Made by a program: the position numbers and the translations under genes | The notes under the pieces: generated by a model | What the model saw: only the letters and a program-made list of their open reading frames with translations | The model's database searches: none | Told to the model about the DNA's origin: nothing | Assembly: GCA_041649995.1 (NCBI GenBank) | Contig: JBAZMA010000001.1 | Coordinates: 248,001 to 312,000, forward strand | From: JBAZMA01 sp041649995 | GTDB lineage: Bacteria > Omnitrophota > Gorgyraeia > Velamenicoccales > Velamenicoccaceae | Direction: 5' to 3' | Length of the DNA stretch: 64,000 bases | In this document: one piece after another, positions 25,127 through 33,894 of the stretch | How the letters are laid out: each line of letters begins with the position of its first letter | How positions within the stretch are numbered: position 1 is the first letter of the stretch

Positions 25127-25384
25127 GGAGAGCTTAATCCAGAAGGGATAGGCCTCTGCATTTCACATGACAGAGGGCCTAATTCCGCCAGAGGCGGAAA
25201 GCATAGGGAATAATTAACGTGACTCCTCGCGTTTGCATCTTAAAAATTTCTGATCACACCCAGCCCTCGTATAACTCGGGCGGGCTCCAGGAATTTTCAA
25301 GATACGCTTCGGAGTTAATCCAGAAGGGATAGGCCTCCGCATTCCGCATAAAGGAGGGCCTAATTCCGCCAGAGGCGGAATTAA
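25127..25384 (+). repeat. Paired hairpin repeat element upstream of aroC
   Basis: The 313 bases between the peptidase gene and aroC hold no gene. Two related units (25127-25210 and 25311-25384) share TTAATCCAGAAGGGATAGGCCTC, a closing GAGGGCCTAA, and CCGCCAGAGGCGG. They form hairpins GGCCTCTG/CAGAG-GGCC and GGCCTCC/GGAG-GGCC. Between them (25221-25316) lies a long nested palindrome: GACTCC with GGAGTT outside, GCATCTTAAAAATTT paired loosely with AATTTTCAAGATACGC, and AGCCC with GGGCT at the tip. The same architecture recurs at 43.4-43.8 kb. The last unit ends a few bases before the aroC ribosome-binding site. Confidence 0.8.
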
Positions 25385-25394
25385 GGAGGAACGT

Positions 25395-26432
25395 ATGCTA
25401 AGGTTTTTGACAGCCGGGGAATCGCACGGTCGATGCATGGTGGCCATTCTGGAAGGGATGCCCGCGGGCCTGAAGGTTGACCTGAAGGAAATGAACCTGG
25501 AATTGAAACGCCGCCAGCTTGGCCTGGGCCGCGGGGACCGCATGAAGATCGAAGGCGATAATGTGGAGATCCTTTCCGGCGTGCGAAACGGCCTGACCCT
25601 GGGCAGCCCCATAGGTCTTTATGTTAAAAATAACGACTATCGTATCGATGATCTCATCGCCCTGACCAATCCCAGGCCCGGCCACGCGGACCTTGTCGGT
25701 TGCCTGAAATACGGGCATCAGGACATCCGCAATGTCCTGGAACGGGCCAGCGCGCGCGAAACCGTTTCGCGCGTGGCTGTCGGGGCCTTGTGCAAGCTGT
25801 TTCTCAAGGAATGTTCTATCCGCGTTTCCAGCAAAGCGGTCATGATCGGGGGTGAGACCCGGCAGGAGCGCATGAAAAAAAAGGTCGATGAGGCCAGACG
25901 GAATCTCGACACCCTCGGAGGGATGTTTGTGGTGTCGGTGGAAGGCGCTCCGCCCGGATTGGGCAGTTATGTTTCCGCCGATCGCAGGCTGAACGCGCGG
26001 CTGGCCCAGGCTTTTATGTCGATTCCCGCCATCAAGGCCGTTGAATTCGGCTTAGGGATTGAATATGCCCGCGCCTTCGGCTCCAAGGTCCATGACGCGA
26101 TTTACTATTCAAAGGAAAAAGGGTATTACCGCAAGACGAATAACGCCGGAGGCATCGAAGGGGGGATGAGCAACGGAGAGACCATCGTCGCCCGGTGCAC
26201 CATGAAACCCATCGCGACAGTCGGCAAACCCCTTGATTCCGTTGATATCATCACAAAAAAAGGGGCCCGGGCCGCTGTTGAGCGCTACGATACCTGTGCC
26301 GTTGAAGCCGCCGGGGTTGTGGCGGAATCCTGCGCTGCTTTTGTTTTGAGCGAAGCGTTGCTTGAAAAATTCGGCGCGGACAGTCTCGTTGAATTCAAGA
26401 GAAACTATAAGGCGTATTTGAGAAGCCTTTAA
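25395..26432 (+). CDS. aroC: Chorismate synthase
   Basis: AroC converts EPSP to chorismate using reduced FMN. The 345-residue protein has the signatures FLTAGESHGRCMVAILEGMP, RPGHADLVGCLKYGHQDIRN (substrate and flavin site), RASARETVSRVAVGALCK and NNAGGIEGGMSNGE, plus the terminal DTCAVEAAGVVAE. AAGGAGGAACGT precedes the ATG. A strong terminator-like hairpin follows 29 bases after the stop. Confidence 0.97.
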   Translation: MLRFLTAGESHGRCMVAILEGMPAGLKVDLKEMNLELKRRQLGLGRGDRMKIEGDNVEILSGVRNGLTLGSPIGLYVKNNDYRIDDLIALTNPRPGHADLVGCLKYGHQDIRNVLERASARETVSRVAVGALCKLFLKECSIRVSSKAVMIGGETRQERMKKKVDEARRNLDTLGGMFVVSVEGAPPGLGSYVSADRRLNARLAQAFMSIPAIKAVEFGLGIEYARAFGSKVHDAIYYSKEKGYYRKTNNAGGIEGGMSNGETIVARCTMKPIATVGKPLDSVDIITKKGARAAVERYDTCAVEAAGVVAESCAAFVLSEALLEKFGADSLVEFKRNYKAYLRSL

Positions 26433-26460
26433 TCAACAAATAACAGCGGTAAACATCAAG

Positions 26461-26493
26461 CGGCCGGGAGAAATTCCCGGCCGGATTTTTTTT
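26461..26493 (+). terminator. Intrinsic terminator after aroC
   Basis: CGGCCGGGA and TCCCGGCCG form a perfect nine-pair GC-rich stem with a short loop, followed by G, A and eight T residues. This is a textbook rho-independent terminator and separates aroC from aroK. Confidence 0.85.
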
Positions 26494-26527
26494 AAGCCTT
26501 CGCGCTTTCCCAAGAGGGTGTTTTCCA

Positions 26528-26556
26528 TTGCCTGCTTTACCTTATTATGATAAAAT
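26528..26556 (+). promoter_or_regulatory. Candidate promoter for aroK-dprA-topA
   Basis: TTGCCT (26528-26533) and TAAAAT (26551-26556) are spaced by 17 bases. They lie just after the aroC terminator and before aroK, where a new transcript would be expected. The assignment is visual. Confidence 0.4.
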
Positions 26557-26617
26557 TCCTTCATTATACATTTCAAGAGGTAACGTGCGCCGGGACGGCC
26601 TTAAGGGACATGTTTTG

Positions 26618-27124
26618 ATGAGAAATCTTTATCTGGTCGGATTTATGGGCACAGGCAAGACCGCTGTGGCAGGGGTTCTCTCATCCAGGCTGGGGCTTAA
26701 GCTGGCGGATATGGATAAGATGATCGAAGAGCAGGAAGGCATGGCGGTCAGGGAGATCTTCAGGACCAGGGGCGAGCCTTATTTTCGAGATCTCGAGAAG
26801 GCGCTGGTCTCGCGCCTGGCGGCCCAACAGGGATATGTCGTGGCCTGCGGAGGCGGCGTTTTCGCGGATCCTGTCAACATTGGCCTGATGAAGAAGAGCG
26901 GGACGGTCGTCTGTCTGACTTCAAGGCCTGAAACAATCCTGCGGCGCACAAGCCGGAATAAAGAACGGCCCCTTTTGGACGTCGTCGAGCCTCTGGCTGC
27001 GATCGAGGGGCTTTTGAAAAAACGCCAGGCGTGCTATTCCCAGGCCCATTACACCGTGGATTGCGATGCCTTAAGCGTGGAAGAAAGCGCACAGGCCGTT
27101 CTCGAAATCCTTAAAAAATCATGA
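26618..27124 (+). CDS. aroK: Shikimate kinase
   Basis: AroK phosphorylates shikimate at position 3. The product from ATG 26618 is 168 residues, the usual size, and starts MRNLYLVGFMGTGKT with the Walker A motif. It continues with LADMDKMIEEQEG (shikimate-binding Asp), YFRDLEKALVS, CGGGVF and the lid NKERPLL. An in-frame GTG at 26585, preceded by AAGAGG, would add 11 residues and cannot be excluded. The stop overlaps dprA by four bases. Confidence 0.93.
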   Translation: MRNLYLVGFMGTGKTAVAGVLSSRLGLKLADMDKMIEEQEGMAVREIFRTRGEPYFRDLEKALVSRLAAQQGYVVACGGGVFADPVNIGLMKKSGTVVCLTSRPETILRRTSRNKERPLLDVVEPLAAIEGLLKKRQACYSQAHYTVDCDALSVEESAQAVLEILKKS

Positions 27125-28263
27125 ATGATTTTCAGGCCCTTATTATTCTGAATATGGTCAGGGGGATCGGCAGCATCCGCGTGAAAAGGCTGATGGAGGC
27201 CTTTGAGCGTCCCTCGGATATTTTTAACGCTTCACCGCAGGAGCTGATGGAAAAAGGGGGGTTGAATCCGGGACTGGCGCAGGCCGTGTGCGCGGCACCG
27301 GGCAAGCCGGAATGCGACCCTGTTGTTGAGATGAAAAGAGCCGAGGCCGCCGGCGCGCGCATCTTGAGCCTTCTTGACCCGGATTATCCTGAGCTTCTCA
27401 GGGCCATTCCCGACCCGCCCTGCGTTCTTTACGTGAAAGGCGACATTCTGGCCTGCGACGAAAACGCGGTCGCGATCGTCGGTTCGCGAGGCGCTTCGCT
27501 CTACGGCCTGTCTTGCGCGCGCACCTTCAGCGTCCGTTTGTCCGAATACGGCCTGACCATTGTCTCGGGCATGGCCCGCGGCATCGATACCGCGGCCCAC
27601 AGGGCGGCCCTGGATGCCGGCGGCAGGACGATCGCTGTTCTCGGAAGCGGCTTGAACAGGATTTATCCTCCGGAAAACGAAACGCTCTTTCAGCAGATCG
27701 GTCTGGGCGGGGCCGTGGTCTCCCAGTTTCCCATGGAGACGCCTCCTTTGCCGCAGAACTTTCCCATGCGCAACCGGCTTATCAGCGGATTGTCCAAGGG
27801 GGTCCTGGTTGTCGAGGCCTCCGGGAAAAGCGGAGCCCTGATCACCGCGCGATGCGCGGCGGAACAGGGAAGAGATGTGTTTGCCATTCCGGGCGAACTT
27901 TCCAACAGCAACTCAGGAGGGGTCAACGGGCTCATCAAGGACGGAGCCAGGCTTGTGACGGATCCCGTTGAGATCCTCGAAGGTCTCAGGCCCTTGTTAA
28001 ACCTTTCGGCGCTGGCTTGCGATTCCGCCAAAGACGAAAAGGCTTTCTGGGGGGAGGGCGATACTGAGCCGGACCTTCTGAAATATCTCGATAAAGAACC
28101 CAGGCATATCGATTCGATCGCCCGGGAATCAGGGTTTTCCATCCCGGAGATCCTGTCTTTGTTGACGGACCTGGAGCTTAAAGGGGTGATCCGCCAGACT
28201 TCCGGAAAATCCTTTTCCCTGGTCACGCCCTATGACGGCTCTCAGAGGCCCCTGTTTCATTAG
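27121..28263 (+). CDS. dprA: DNA processing protein DprA
   Basis: DprA loads RecA on incoming single-stranded DNA during natural transformation. The 380-residue protein has an N-terminal helix-hairpin-helix-like region (LNMVRGIGSIRVKRLMEAF), the Rossmann-type core with IVGSRGASLYG, SGMARGIDTAAHRAAL, AVLGSGLNRIYPPEN and FPMRNRLISGLS, and a C-terminal winged-helix segment from about residue 315. It precedes topA, a frequent gene order. Competence is only suggested; the other required genes are not visible here. Confidence 0.95.
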   Translation: MNDFQALIILNMVRGIGSIRVKRLMEAFERPSDIFNASPQELMEKGGLNPGLAQAVCAAPGKPECDPVVEMKRAEAAGARILSLLDPDYPELLRAIPDPPCVLYVKGDILACDENAVAIVGSRGASLYGLSCARTFSVRLSEYGLTIVSGMARGIDTAAHRAALDAGGRTIAVLGSGLNRIYPPENETLFQQIGLGGAVVSQFPMETPPLPQNFPMRNRLISGLSKGVLVVEASGKSGALITARCAAEQGRDVFAIPGELSNSNSGGVNGLIKDGARLVTDPVEILEGLRPLLNLSALACDSAKDEKAFWGEGDTEPDLLKYLDKEPRHIDSIARESGFSIPEILSLLTDLELKGVIRQTSGKSFSLVTPYDGSQRPLFH

Positions 28264-28307
28264 GGGCAGGGAAACTCAACAAGACGCAAACCTTATAAAG
28301 GGGAACT

Positions 28308-30338
28308 ATGTCCGACAAAGCCATTGTGATCGTTGAATCTCCTGCCAAGGCCAAGACTATCGCCAAATTCCTGGGCAAGGATTTTTCCGTTGTCAGTTCC
28401 ATGGGCCATATCGTGGATCTTCCCCAGAAAAAACTGGGCGTGGAGATCGAAAAGGACTATAAGGCCGAATACGTGATCATTCCCGGGAAAAAGAAGCTTT
28501 TGACCGATCTGAAAAAAATCGCCAAGACCGCCGATACCATTTACTTCGCGACCGACCCTGACCGCGAAGGAGAGGCCATCGGATGGAATCTTAAGGAATG
28601 GATGAAGCTTAAAGACCAGAAGGTTTTCCGCGTGGAGTTCCATGAGATCACCAAGTCCGCGATTTCCGCCGCCTTCGGCGCCCCCCGCGCCTTTAATGAG
28701 GACAAGATCAAGGCCCAGCAGGCGCGGCGTATCTTAGACCGCATCGTCGGTTATTTCTTGAGCCCGTTGTTGTGGCGCAAGGTGACGCGGGGCTTAAGCG
28801 CCGGGCGCGTGCAATCGGTGACCCTGCGTCTGATCGTGGAGCGGGAAAAAGAGGTCCTGGCCTTTAAGCCGCAGGAATATTGGAGCATTGAGGCGGAGCT
28901 CAGGAAGAATGAAGGGGACAAGAAGGCCTTTAAGGCGTTTCTGGAAAAGATCGACAATGAGAAGGCGCAGATTGAGACCGAAGAGGCCTCCGGGAAGATC
29001 ATGGCGGATCTCCAGGGCAAGGATTTTACCGTGGAGTCCGCGGAGAAGTCCATGCGATCGCGCTCTCCGCTCGCGCCCTTTATCACCAGCACCCTGCAGC
29101 AGGACGCGTTCAACAAATTGCATTTCAGCGCGGTCAAAACGATGTTTGTGGCGCAGCAGCTCTATGAAGGGATCGAGACAGGCGAAGAAGGGCCTGTGGG
29201 GCTTATTACGTATATGCGCACGGACTCCACCCAGGTCGCCCAGAGCGCGCTCAAAGAGGTCCGCGAATTTATCGGTTCCCGTTACGGGGAGACCTATCTT
29301 CCTGACGCCCCGAGGACCTTTAAGGCCAAAAAAATGGCGCAGGAGGCGCATGAAGCCATCCGGCCGACGGGCGTTGACCGCACGCCGGAATCTCTTCAGC
29401 CTTTTTTGACGCCCGAACAGTTCAAACTCTATGAATTGATCTGGAAGCGTTTTGTCGCCAGCCAGATGAATCCTTCCCAGGCGGAACAGACGTCGGTCGT
29501 CATCCGGGCCGGACGTTATTCCTTCAAGGCTACGGGTAGCCGCGTCGTCTTTGACGGTTTCACGGTCCTTTACAAATCGGAGGAGGAGCTCGAAGAGGAA
29601 TCCAAAAAAGAACTTCCGCCCTTGTCTGCCGGCGAACTTCTGCAGGCGACCAAACTTCTCCCGGCCCAGCATTTCACAAAACCGCCCGCGCGGTATTCCG
29701 AAGGCTCCCTGATCAAGGCGCTGGAAGAGGACGGGGTGGGCCGGCCGAGCACGTATGCCCCCATCATTTCCACTCTTGTCTCCCGGGATTATGTGCGCAG
29801 GGAAAAAGGCTATCTTTTGCCCACGGATTTAGGCGTTAAGGTGAGCGAACTTTTGGTCAGTTATTTTCCCCAGATCATGGATATTTCCTTCACGGCCCAT
29901 ATGGAAGAAGAACTGGACATGATCGAGGAGGGCAAGATCGACTGGGTCAATATTTTGAATGAGTTCTACACGCCCTTCAAGGAGAAGCTTGATTTCGCGT
30001 CCAAAGACATTAAGAAAGAAGTGATCTTTTCGGATGAGGTGTGCGAAAAATGCGGTAAGCCCATGGTCATCAAATGGGGGCGCAAGGGTAAGTTCCTGAG
30101 CTGTTCGGATTATCCGGCATGTAAACAGTCCAAATCGATTTCTTCGGGAGTCAAATGCCCGGCGCCGGGATGCGGGGGAGATCTCATTCTCAGGAGGTCC
30201 TACCGCGGCCGCTCGTTTTACGGGTGCAGCCGTTATCCGCAATGCACGTTTACGTCCCGCGAATTGCCTTCAGCGGAAGACACGCAGCAGCCCAAGCCCG
30301 AGGCGGGCAATCCGGAAACAGGCGGATCCGCGCAGTGA
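28308..30338 (+). CDS. topA: DNA topoisomerase I
   Basis: TopA relaxes negative supercoils as a type IA enzyme. The 676-residue protein has the Toprim start IVIVESPAKAKTIAKFLG, the acidic DPDREGEAIGW motif, the active-site Tyr302 in LITYMRTDST and the GRPSTYAPII block. The C-terminus carries two four-cysteine zinc ribbons (CEKCGKP...CSDYPAC and CPAPGCGG...CSRYPQC). Length is close to the common ~690-residue bacterial form. The xer gene follows closely. Confidence 0.97.
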   Translation: MSDKAIVIVESPAKAKTIAKFLGKDFSVVSSMGHIVDLPQKKLGVEIEKDYKAEYVIIPGKKKLLTDLKKIAKTADTIYFATDPDREGEAIGWNLKEWMKLKDQKVFRVEFHEITKSAISAAFGAPRAFNEDKIKAQQARRILDRIVGYFLSPLLWRKVTRGLSAGRVQSVTLRLIVEREKEVLAFKPQEYWSIEAELRKNEGDKKAFKAFLEKIDNEKAQIETEEASGKIMADLQGKDFTVESAEKSMRSRSPLAPFITSTLQQDAFNKLHFSAVKTMFVAQQLYEGIETGEEGPVGLITYMRTDSTQVAQSALKEVREFIGSRYGETYLPDAPRTFKAKKMAQEAHEAIRPTGVDRTPESLQPFLTPEQFKLYELIWKRFVASQMNPSQAEQTSVVIRAGRYSFKATGSRVVFDGFTVLYKSEEELEEESKKELPPLSAGELLQATKLLPAQHFTKPPARYSEGSLIKALEEDGVGRPSTYAPIISTLVSRDYVRREKGYLLPTDLGVKVSELLVSYFPQIMDISFTAHMEEELDMIEEGKIDWVNILNEFYTPFKEKLDFASKDIKKEVIFSDEVCEKCGKPMVIKWGRKGKFLSCSDYPACKQSKSISSGVKCPAPGCGGDLILRRSYRGRSFYGCSRYPQCTFTSRELPSAEDTQQPKPEAGNPETGGSAQ

Positions 30339-30361
30339 CGGCTTAAGAGGGGGGACGGCTT

Positions 30362-31228
30362 TTGGCTATGGAACGCCATATCGATAAATTCGCGCGCTAT
30401 CTGGAAATTGAAAAGAACGCCTCGCGCCACACCATCAACAGCTATCGCATCGACCTGAAGGAATTTTCCGCTTTCCTGAAAAGCGCCGACCTGGAATCCG
30501 TGGATTATCTGACCATCCGCAGGTTCCTGGCCCATCTCAAAGAGCGGAATCTGACGGCGCGCAGCACGGCGAGGAAGCTTTCTTCCCTGCGCAGTTTTTT
30601 CAGGTTCCTGATCAAGGACGGATATTTAAAAACAAATCCTACCGATGCCGTCTCTTCCCCCAAACAGGAAAAATCCCTCCCGAAATTTTTGACAGAGGTG
30701 GACGTCAACGCCCTGATTGAGGCGCCTGATACGTCCAGGCTTCTGGGCCTTCGCGACCACGCCATGCTGGAAACCCTGTATTCCACCGGCATCCGCATTT
30801 CAGAGTTGACCGGGCTGAGGCAGGAGGACATCGATTTCATCGGAGGGATGATCAAGGTGTTCGGGAAGGGAAAAAAGGAGCGCCTGCTTCCGATCGGGGA
30901 CCGCGCCCTGAAGGCGATCAGGAATTATCTCAAGAAGCGCGGAAGCGACATCAGGGCCGTTTTTTTAAACAAGAATAAAAAACCGATAGGGCCCAGGGGG
31001 TTTCGAAAGGCCCTGGATAAATATGTCGTGAAAGCCAGTCTTAAAGAACACATTTCTCCCCATGTCCTGCGCCATTCCTTTGCCACGCACCTGTTGAACA
31101 GGGGGGCGGACTTGAGGTCTGTCCAGGAACTGCTGGGGCATGTCAATCTTTCCACAACGCAGATCTACACGCATTTGACGACCGAAAAACTCAAAAGCGT
31201 TTATGAAAAAGCGCATCCGCGCGCGTAA
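30362..31228 (+). CDS. xerC: Tyrosine recombinase XerC/XerD
   Basis: Xer recombinases resolve chromosome dimers at dif with FtsK. The 288-residue protein has the SAM-like N-terminal arm (ASRHTINSYRIDLKEF) and catalytic residues Arg145 (GIRISEL), His234 and Arg237 (HVLRHSFATHL), His260 (LGHVNLS) and nucleophile Tyr269 (TQIYTHL). The TTG at 30362 is eight bases after a purine-rich AAGAGGGGGG; the ATG two codons later is the alternative. Position after topA fits a housekeeping XerC or XerD, not an element integrase. Which of the two cannot be decided. Confidence 0.92.
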   Translation: MAMERHIDKFARYLEIEKNASRHTINSYRIDLKEFSAFLKSADLESVDYLTIRRFLAHLKERNLTARSTARKLSSLRSFFRFLIKDGYLKTNPTDAVSSPKQEKSLPKFLTEVDVNALIEAPDTSRLLGLRDHAMLETLYSTGIRISELTGLRQEDIDFIGGMIKVFGKGKKERLLPIGDRALKAIRNYLKKRGSDIRAVFLNKNKKPIGPRGFRKALDKYVVKASLKEHISPHVLRHSFATHLLNRGADLRSVQELLGHVNLSTTQIYTHLTTEKLKSVYEKAHPRA

Positions 31229-31546
31229 AAACAGTATCAAAGAGTTAGAGAGTCAAAGAGAATTAAGAATGAAGAATGGGCTTATAGCTTATGGCGAATG
31301 GCATATGGTTTATAGCAAAAACGAAGAAATCGGAAGTCGGAAATCTGACGTCTGAAATCCGAAATCAGAAGACCGAGATCCGAGGGACGAAGGACGAAAA
31401 CACGAAGGACGATGACCGTGAGGACGTTTGCATCCTTCGGATGCTAGGACGTACGGACGCAGGACGTAAAAACAATTGAAGATGAAGAATTGGCTTATGG
31501 CGAATAGCATATGGTTTGGAAATTCAGCAAGTAAAAGGCGGGTTTT
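31229..31546 (+). other. Gene-free, word-repetitive intergenic region
   Basis: These 318 bases contain no convincing gene. They are built of short repeated words. A segment AAGAATGGGCTTATAGCTTATGG...GGCATATGGTTT (about 31270-31310) recurs in altered form at about 31486-31518. GGACGAAGGACG-type words run from 31381 to 31470. A perfect hairpin GCATCC-TTC-GGATGC sits at 31430-31444. AATTAAGAATGAAGAAT here resembles AATTAAGAATGAAAAAT at 52.3 kb. Confidence 0.6.
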
Positions 31547-32815
31547 ATGATTTATTTTATCTATGACATTCTGCTTTTGATCGCGTCTGTGGCGTATCTG
31601 CCGTTTTACGCCCTGCGCGGCCGCGTGCATAAGAGGATCTTCAGCCGCCTGGGATTTTTATCGCCGGACATCCAGGCATCGGACGGGGAGGGAAAAAGCG
31701 CGATCTGGATCCACGCCGTCAGCGTGGGAGAGGCCAGGGCTGTTGAGTCCCTGGTGCGCCTGATCCGCGGCCGCTGGCCGCGGGAGCGCATTGTCGTTTC
31801 TACGGTCACTCCCACCGGCTACGCGATCCTCCGGAAGTTCCTAAAAAAAGATGAACTGGCTTTTTTCGCGCCTTTGGATATTTCCTGGGTTGTCGCCAAA
31901 TTCATCCGCGCCCTGCGCCCCCGGCTTTTGCTGGTTATGGAAACGGAACTCTGGCCTAATCTCCTGCGTTTGAACGCGGCGGCCGGGACCAGGATCATCC
32001 TGGTGAACGGCCGTATTTCCGACAGGTCTTTTCAGGGATACAGGAATCTGTCCTGGTTTTTCGGCCCGGCGTTGAGAAAAGTGGACCTTTTTTGCATGCA
32101 GAGCGAGGAATCCGCCCGAAGGATCCGCCGGCTGGCCATACCTCAGGACCGTATCCGCGTCACGGGCAATATCAAATTCGACCTTCAGGATGATTTCATC
32201 GAACCCGCTTTTTTCCCTAAGTTTAAAGATCTGATCGGCGGCCAGATCCTCTGGGTCTGCGGCAGCACGCACGACAATGAGGAGGAGGCGGTTCTGGCGC
32301 TTTACAAATCCCTGCGCAAGGATTTTACCAACCTCAGACTTGTCATCGCGCCCAGGCACCTGGAGCGGCTGGACAAGATCAGGCGGCTCATCCGCGTCAA
32401 CGGCCTGGAAGCGGCGTTTCTGTCGAAATTGAATTCTTTTTCCAGTGCCCAGGTCGCGCTTCTGGATACCATGGGGGACCTTTCGGCGGTCTACAGCCTG
32501 GCTGATGTTGTTTTTATCGGCGGCAGTCTTGTCAAAAAAGGCGGGCACAATCCTATCGAGCCCGCTGTGTTCGGGAAGCCTGTTCTTTTCGGCCCTTTTA
32601 TGGATAATTTCAGGGAGATACGGGATATCTTCATTAAAGAAAAGGCGGCTATTGAAGTCGAGCATTCCCAGGGTCTGGAGTATGAGATGAGACGTCTTTT
32701 GGCCAGCCCTGCCGAACGCAAGGCCCTGGGGGAACGGGGGCGTCAGATCCTTTCCGGGCATCGCGGGGCCACGGAACGCACGATCTCCGAGATTGCCCGA
32801 AAGGCGGGATTATGA
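31547..32815 (+). CDS. waaA: Kdo transferase
   Basis: WaaA (KdtA) adds Kdo from CMP-Kdo to lipid IVA at the inner membrane. The 422-residue protein has an N-terminal membrane helix followed by FYALRGRVHKRIFSRLGF. It also has the catalytic-glutamate region IWIHAVSVGEARA, STVTPTGYAI, METELWPNLL, NGRISDRSF, GSTHDNEEE, APRHLER and GGHNPIEPA, all typical of GT30. The stop overlaps lpxK by four bases, so Kdo addition and lipid A phosphorylation are translationally coupled. Whether it adds one or more Kdo units cannot be told. Confidence 0.95.
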   Translation: MIYFIYDILLLIASVAYLPFYALRGRVHKRIFSRLGFLSPDIQASDGEGKSAIWIHAVSVGEARAVESLVRLIRGRWPRERIVVSTVTPTGYAILRKFLKKDELAFFAPLDISWVVAKFIRALRPRLLLVMETELWPNLLRLNAAAGTRIILVNGRISDRSFQGYRNLSWFFGPALRKVDLFCMQSEESARRIRRLAIPQDRIRVTGNIKFDLQDDFIEPAFFPKFKDLIGGQILWVCGSTHDNEEEAVLALYKSLRKDFTNLRLVIAPRHLERLDKIRRLIRVNGLEAAFLSKLNSFSSAQVALLDTMGDLSAVYSLADVVFIGGSLVKKGGHNPIEPAVFGKPVLFGPFMDNFREIRDIFIKEKAAIEVEHSQGLEYEMRRLLASPAERKALGERGRQILSGHRGATERTISEIARKAGL

Positions 32816-33894
32816 GGGGCCTGGGGGATTTTTATAGATATGGCCGCGTAACGGGTTTATTGATCGTTCTTTTTCCGCTTCTTCTGGTTTTATCTTTTGC
32901 GTATCAGCTGGCTGTCTGGGGAATACGGTTTTTGTACAGCCGGGGCGTTTTGAAGTCCCTGCGTCCGGAGAGCCGGGTGATTAGCGTCGGAAATATCACG
33001 CTGGGCGGGAGCGGAAAGACGCCTTTGACGGAATATCTCGCGCGGACGCTTGAGCCAAAGACGAAAGTGGCCGTGCTTCTGAGGGGATACCGGCGTCCTG
33101 CTTCGGGCCCGGGCGGGCAGGATGATTATTCGGAATTGGGAGATGAAGGCAGCCTTTTGAAGGAAAATCTTGGCCCCGGGATAATCGTTCAAGCCGGCGT
33201 TGACAGGGCGGGACTGGTCCGCAAACTTGAAAGCGGGGGATTCCGGGGGGTCCTGCTTTTGGACGACGGCTTCCAGCACTGGCGGATCAGGCGGGATCTG
33301 GATATTGTCTGTCTGGACGCCTCCATGCCTTTTGGCAATGGGCTTCTTCTTCCTGCCGGCCATCTGAGGGAAACCCGGCAGGGCTTAAGGCGGGCCGGCG
33401 TTTTTTGCCTGACGCGCTGCGATCAGGTTGAGCCTGAGGTCCTGCAGAAGCTGGAAAGGATTCTGAAAGAAATCAATCCGGCGGCCGCGGTCATCCACAC
33501 CATCCACGCGCCCGAATATTTTTATGATTTAAAGATCAAGACAAAATTCAAGCCGGAGTCCCTGACGCATATCCGCTCAGGCATCGTCTGCGGGATCGCC
33601 AGGCCTCAGGCCTTCGTCCGGACGCTGGAAGACCTTCATCTGGACATTCGCTGGAAGAAATTTTTCAGTGACCATCATTCTTACACTCGGCGGGAAATCC
33701 TGGATTTTTCAAAAGAAGCCCTGAGCAGGGATATCCGGATGCTCGTGACCACGCAGAAAGACGCCCAGCGGCTCAAAGCGTGGGTCAGGGAGCTTGATCT
33801 GGGTCTGGATATCCTTGTGTTGAGGATCGGGCTCAGGGTGATCCGGGGGCAGGAGGAATTGGATGCTAGACTCCATTCTGTATGCGGTTTTTAG
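32812..33894 (+). CDS. lpxK: Tetraacyldisaccharide 4'-kinase
   Basis: LpxK phosphorylates the lipid A precursor to give lipid IVA. The 360-residue protein starts with a hydrophobic helix (about 12-38) and then the P-loop region SVGNITLGGSGKTPLTEYLA. It continues with LLRGYRR, a GDEGSLL-like segment and LLDDGFQHWRIRRDLDIVCLDA, then LPAGHLRE. Length is typical. It overlaps waaA upstream and the acyltransferase fusion gene by 32 bases downstream. Confidence 0.95.
   Translation: MRGLGDFYRYGRVTGLLIVLFPLLLVLSFAYQLAVWGIRFLYSRGVLKSLRPESRVISVGNITLGGSGKTPLTEYLARTLEPKTKVAVLLRGYRRPASGPGGQDDYSELGDEGSLLKENLGPGIIVQAGVDRAGLVRKLESGGFRGVLLLDDGFQHWRIRRDLDIVCLDASMPFGNGLLLPAGHLRETRQGLRRAGVFCLTRCDQVEPEVLQKLERILKEINPAAAVIHTIHAPEYFYDLKIKTKFKPESLTHIRSGIVCGIARPQAFVRTLEDLHLDIRWKKFFSDHHSYTRREILDFSKEALSRDIRMLVTTQKDAQRLKAWVRELDLGLDILVLRIGLRVIRGQEELDARLHSVCGF

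Noticed and set aside
30362..31228. XerC/D gene as the integrase of an island inserted at the tRNAs
   Set aside because: It lies 25 kb away behind topA with housekeeping genes between, has the standard Xer size and motifs, and no island cargo is seen.
31291..31479. A 62-codon open frame in the gap before waaA
   Set aside because: Its peptide is built from repeated charged words of the low-complexity DNA, and it has no ribosome-binding site.
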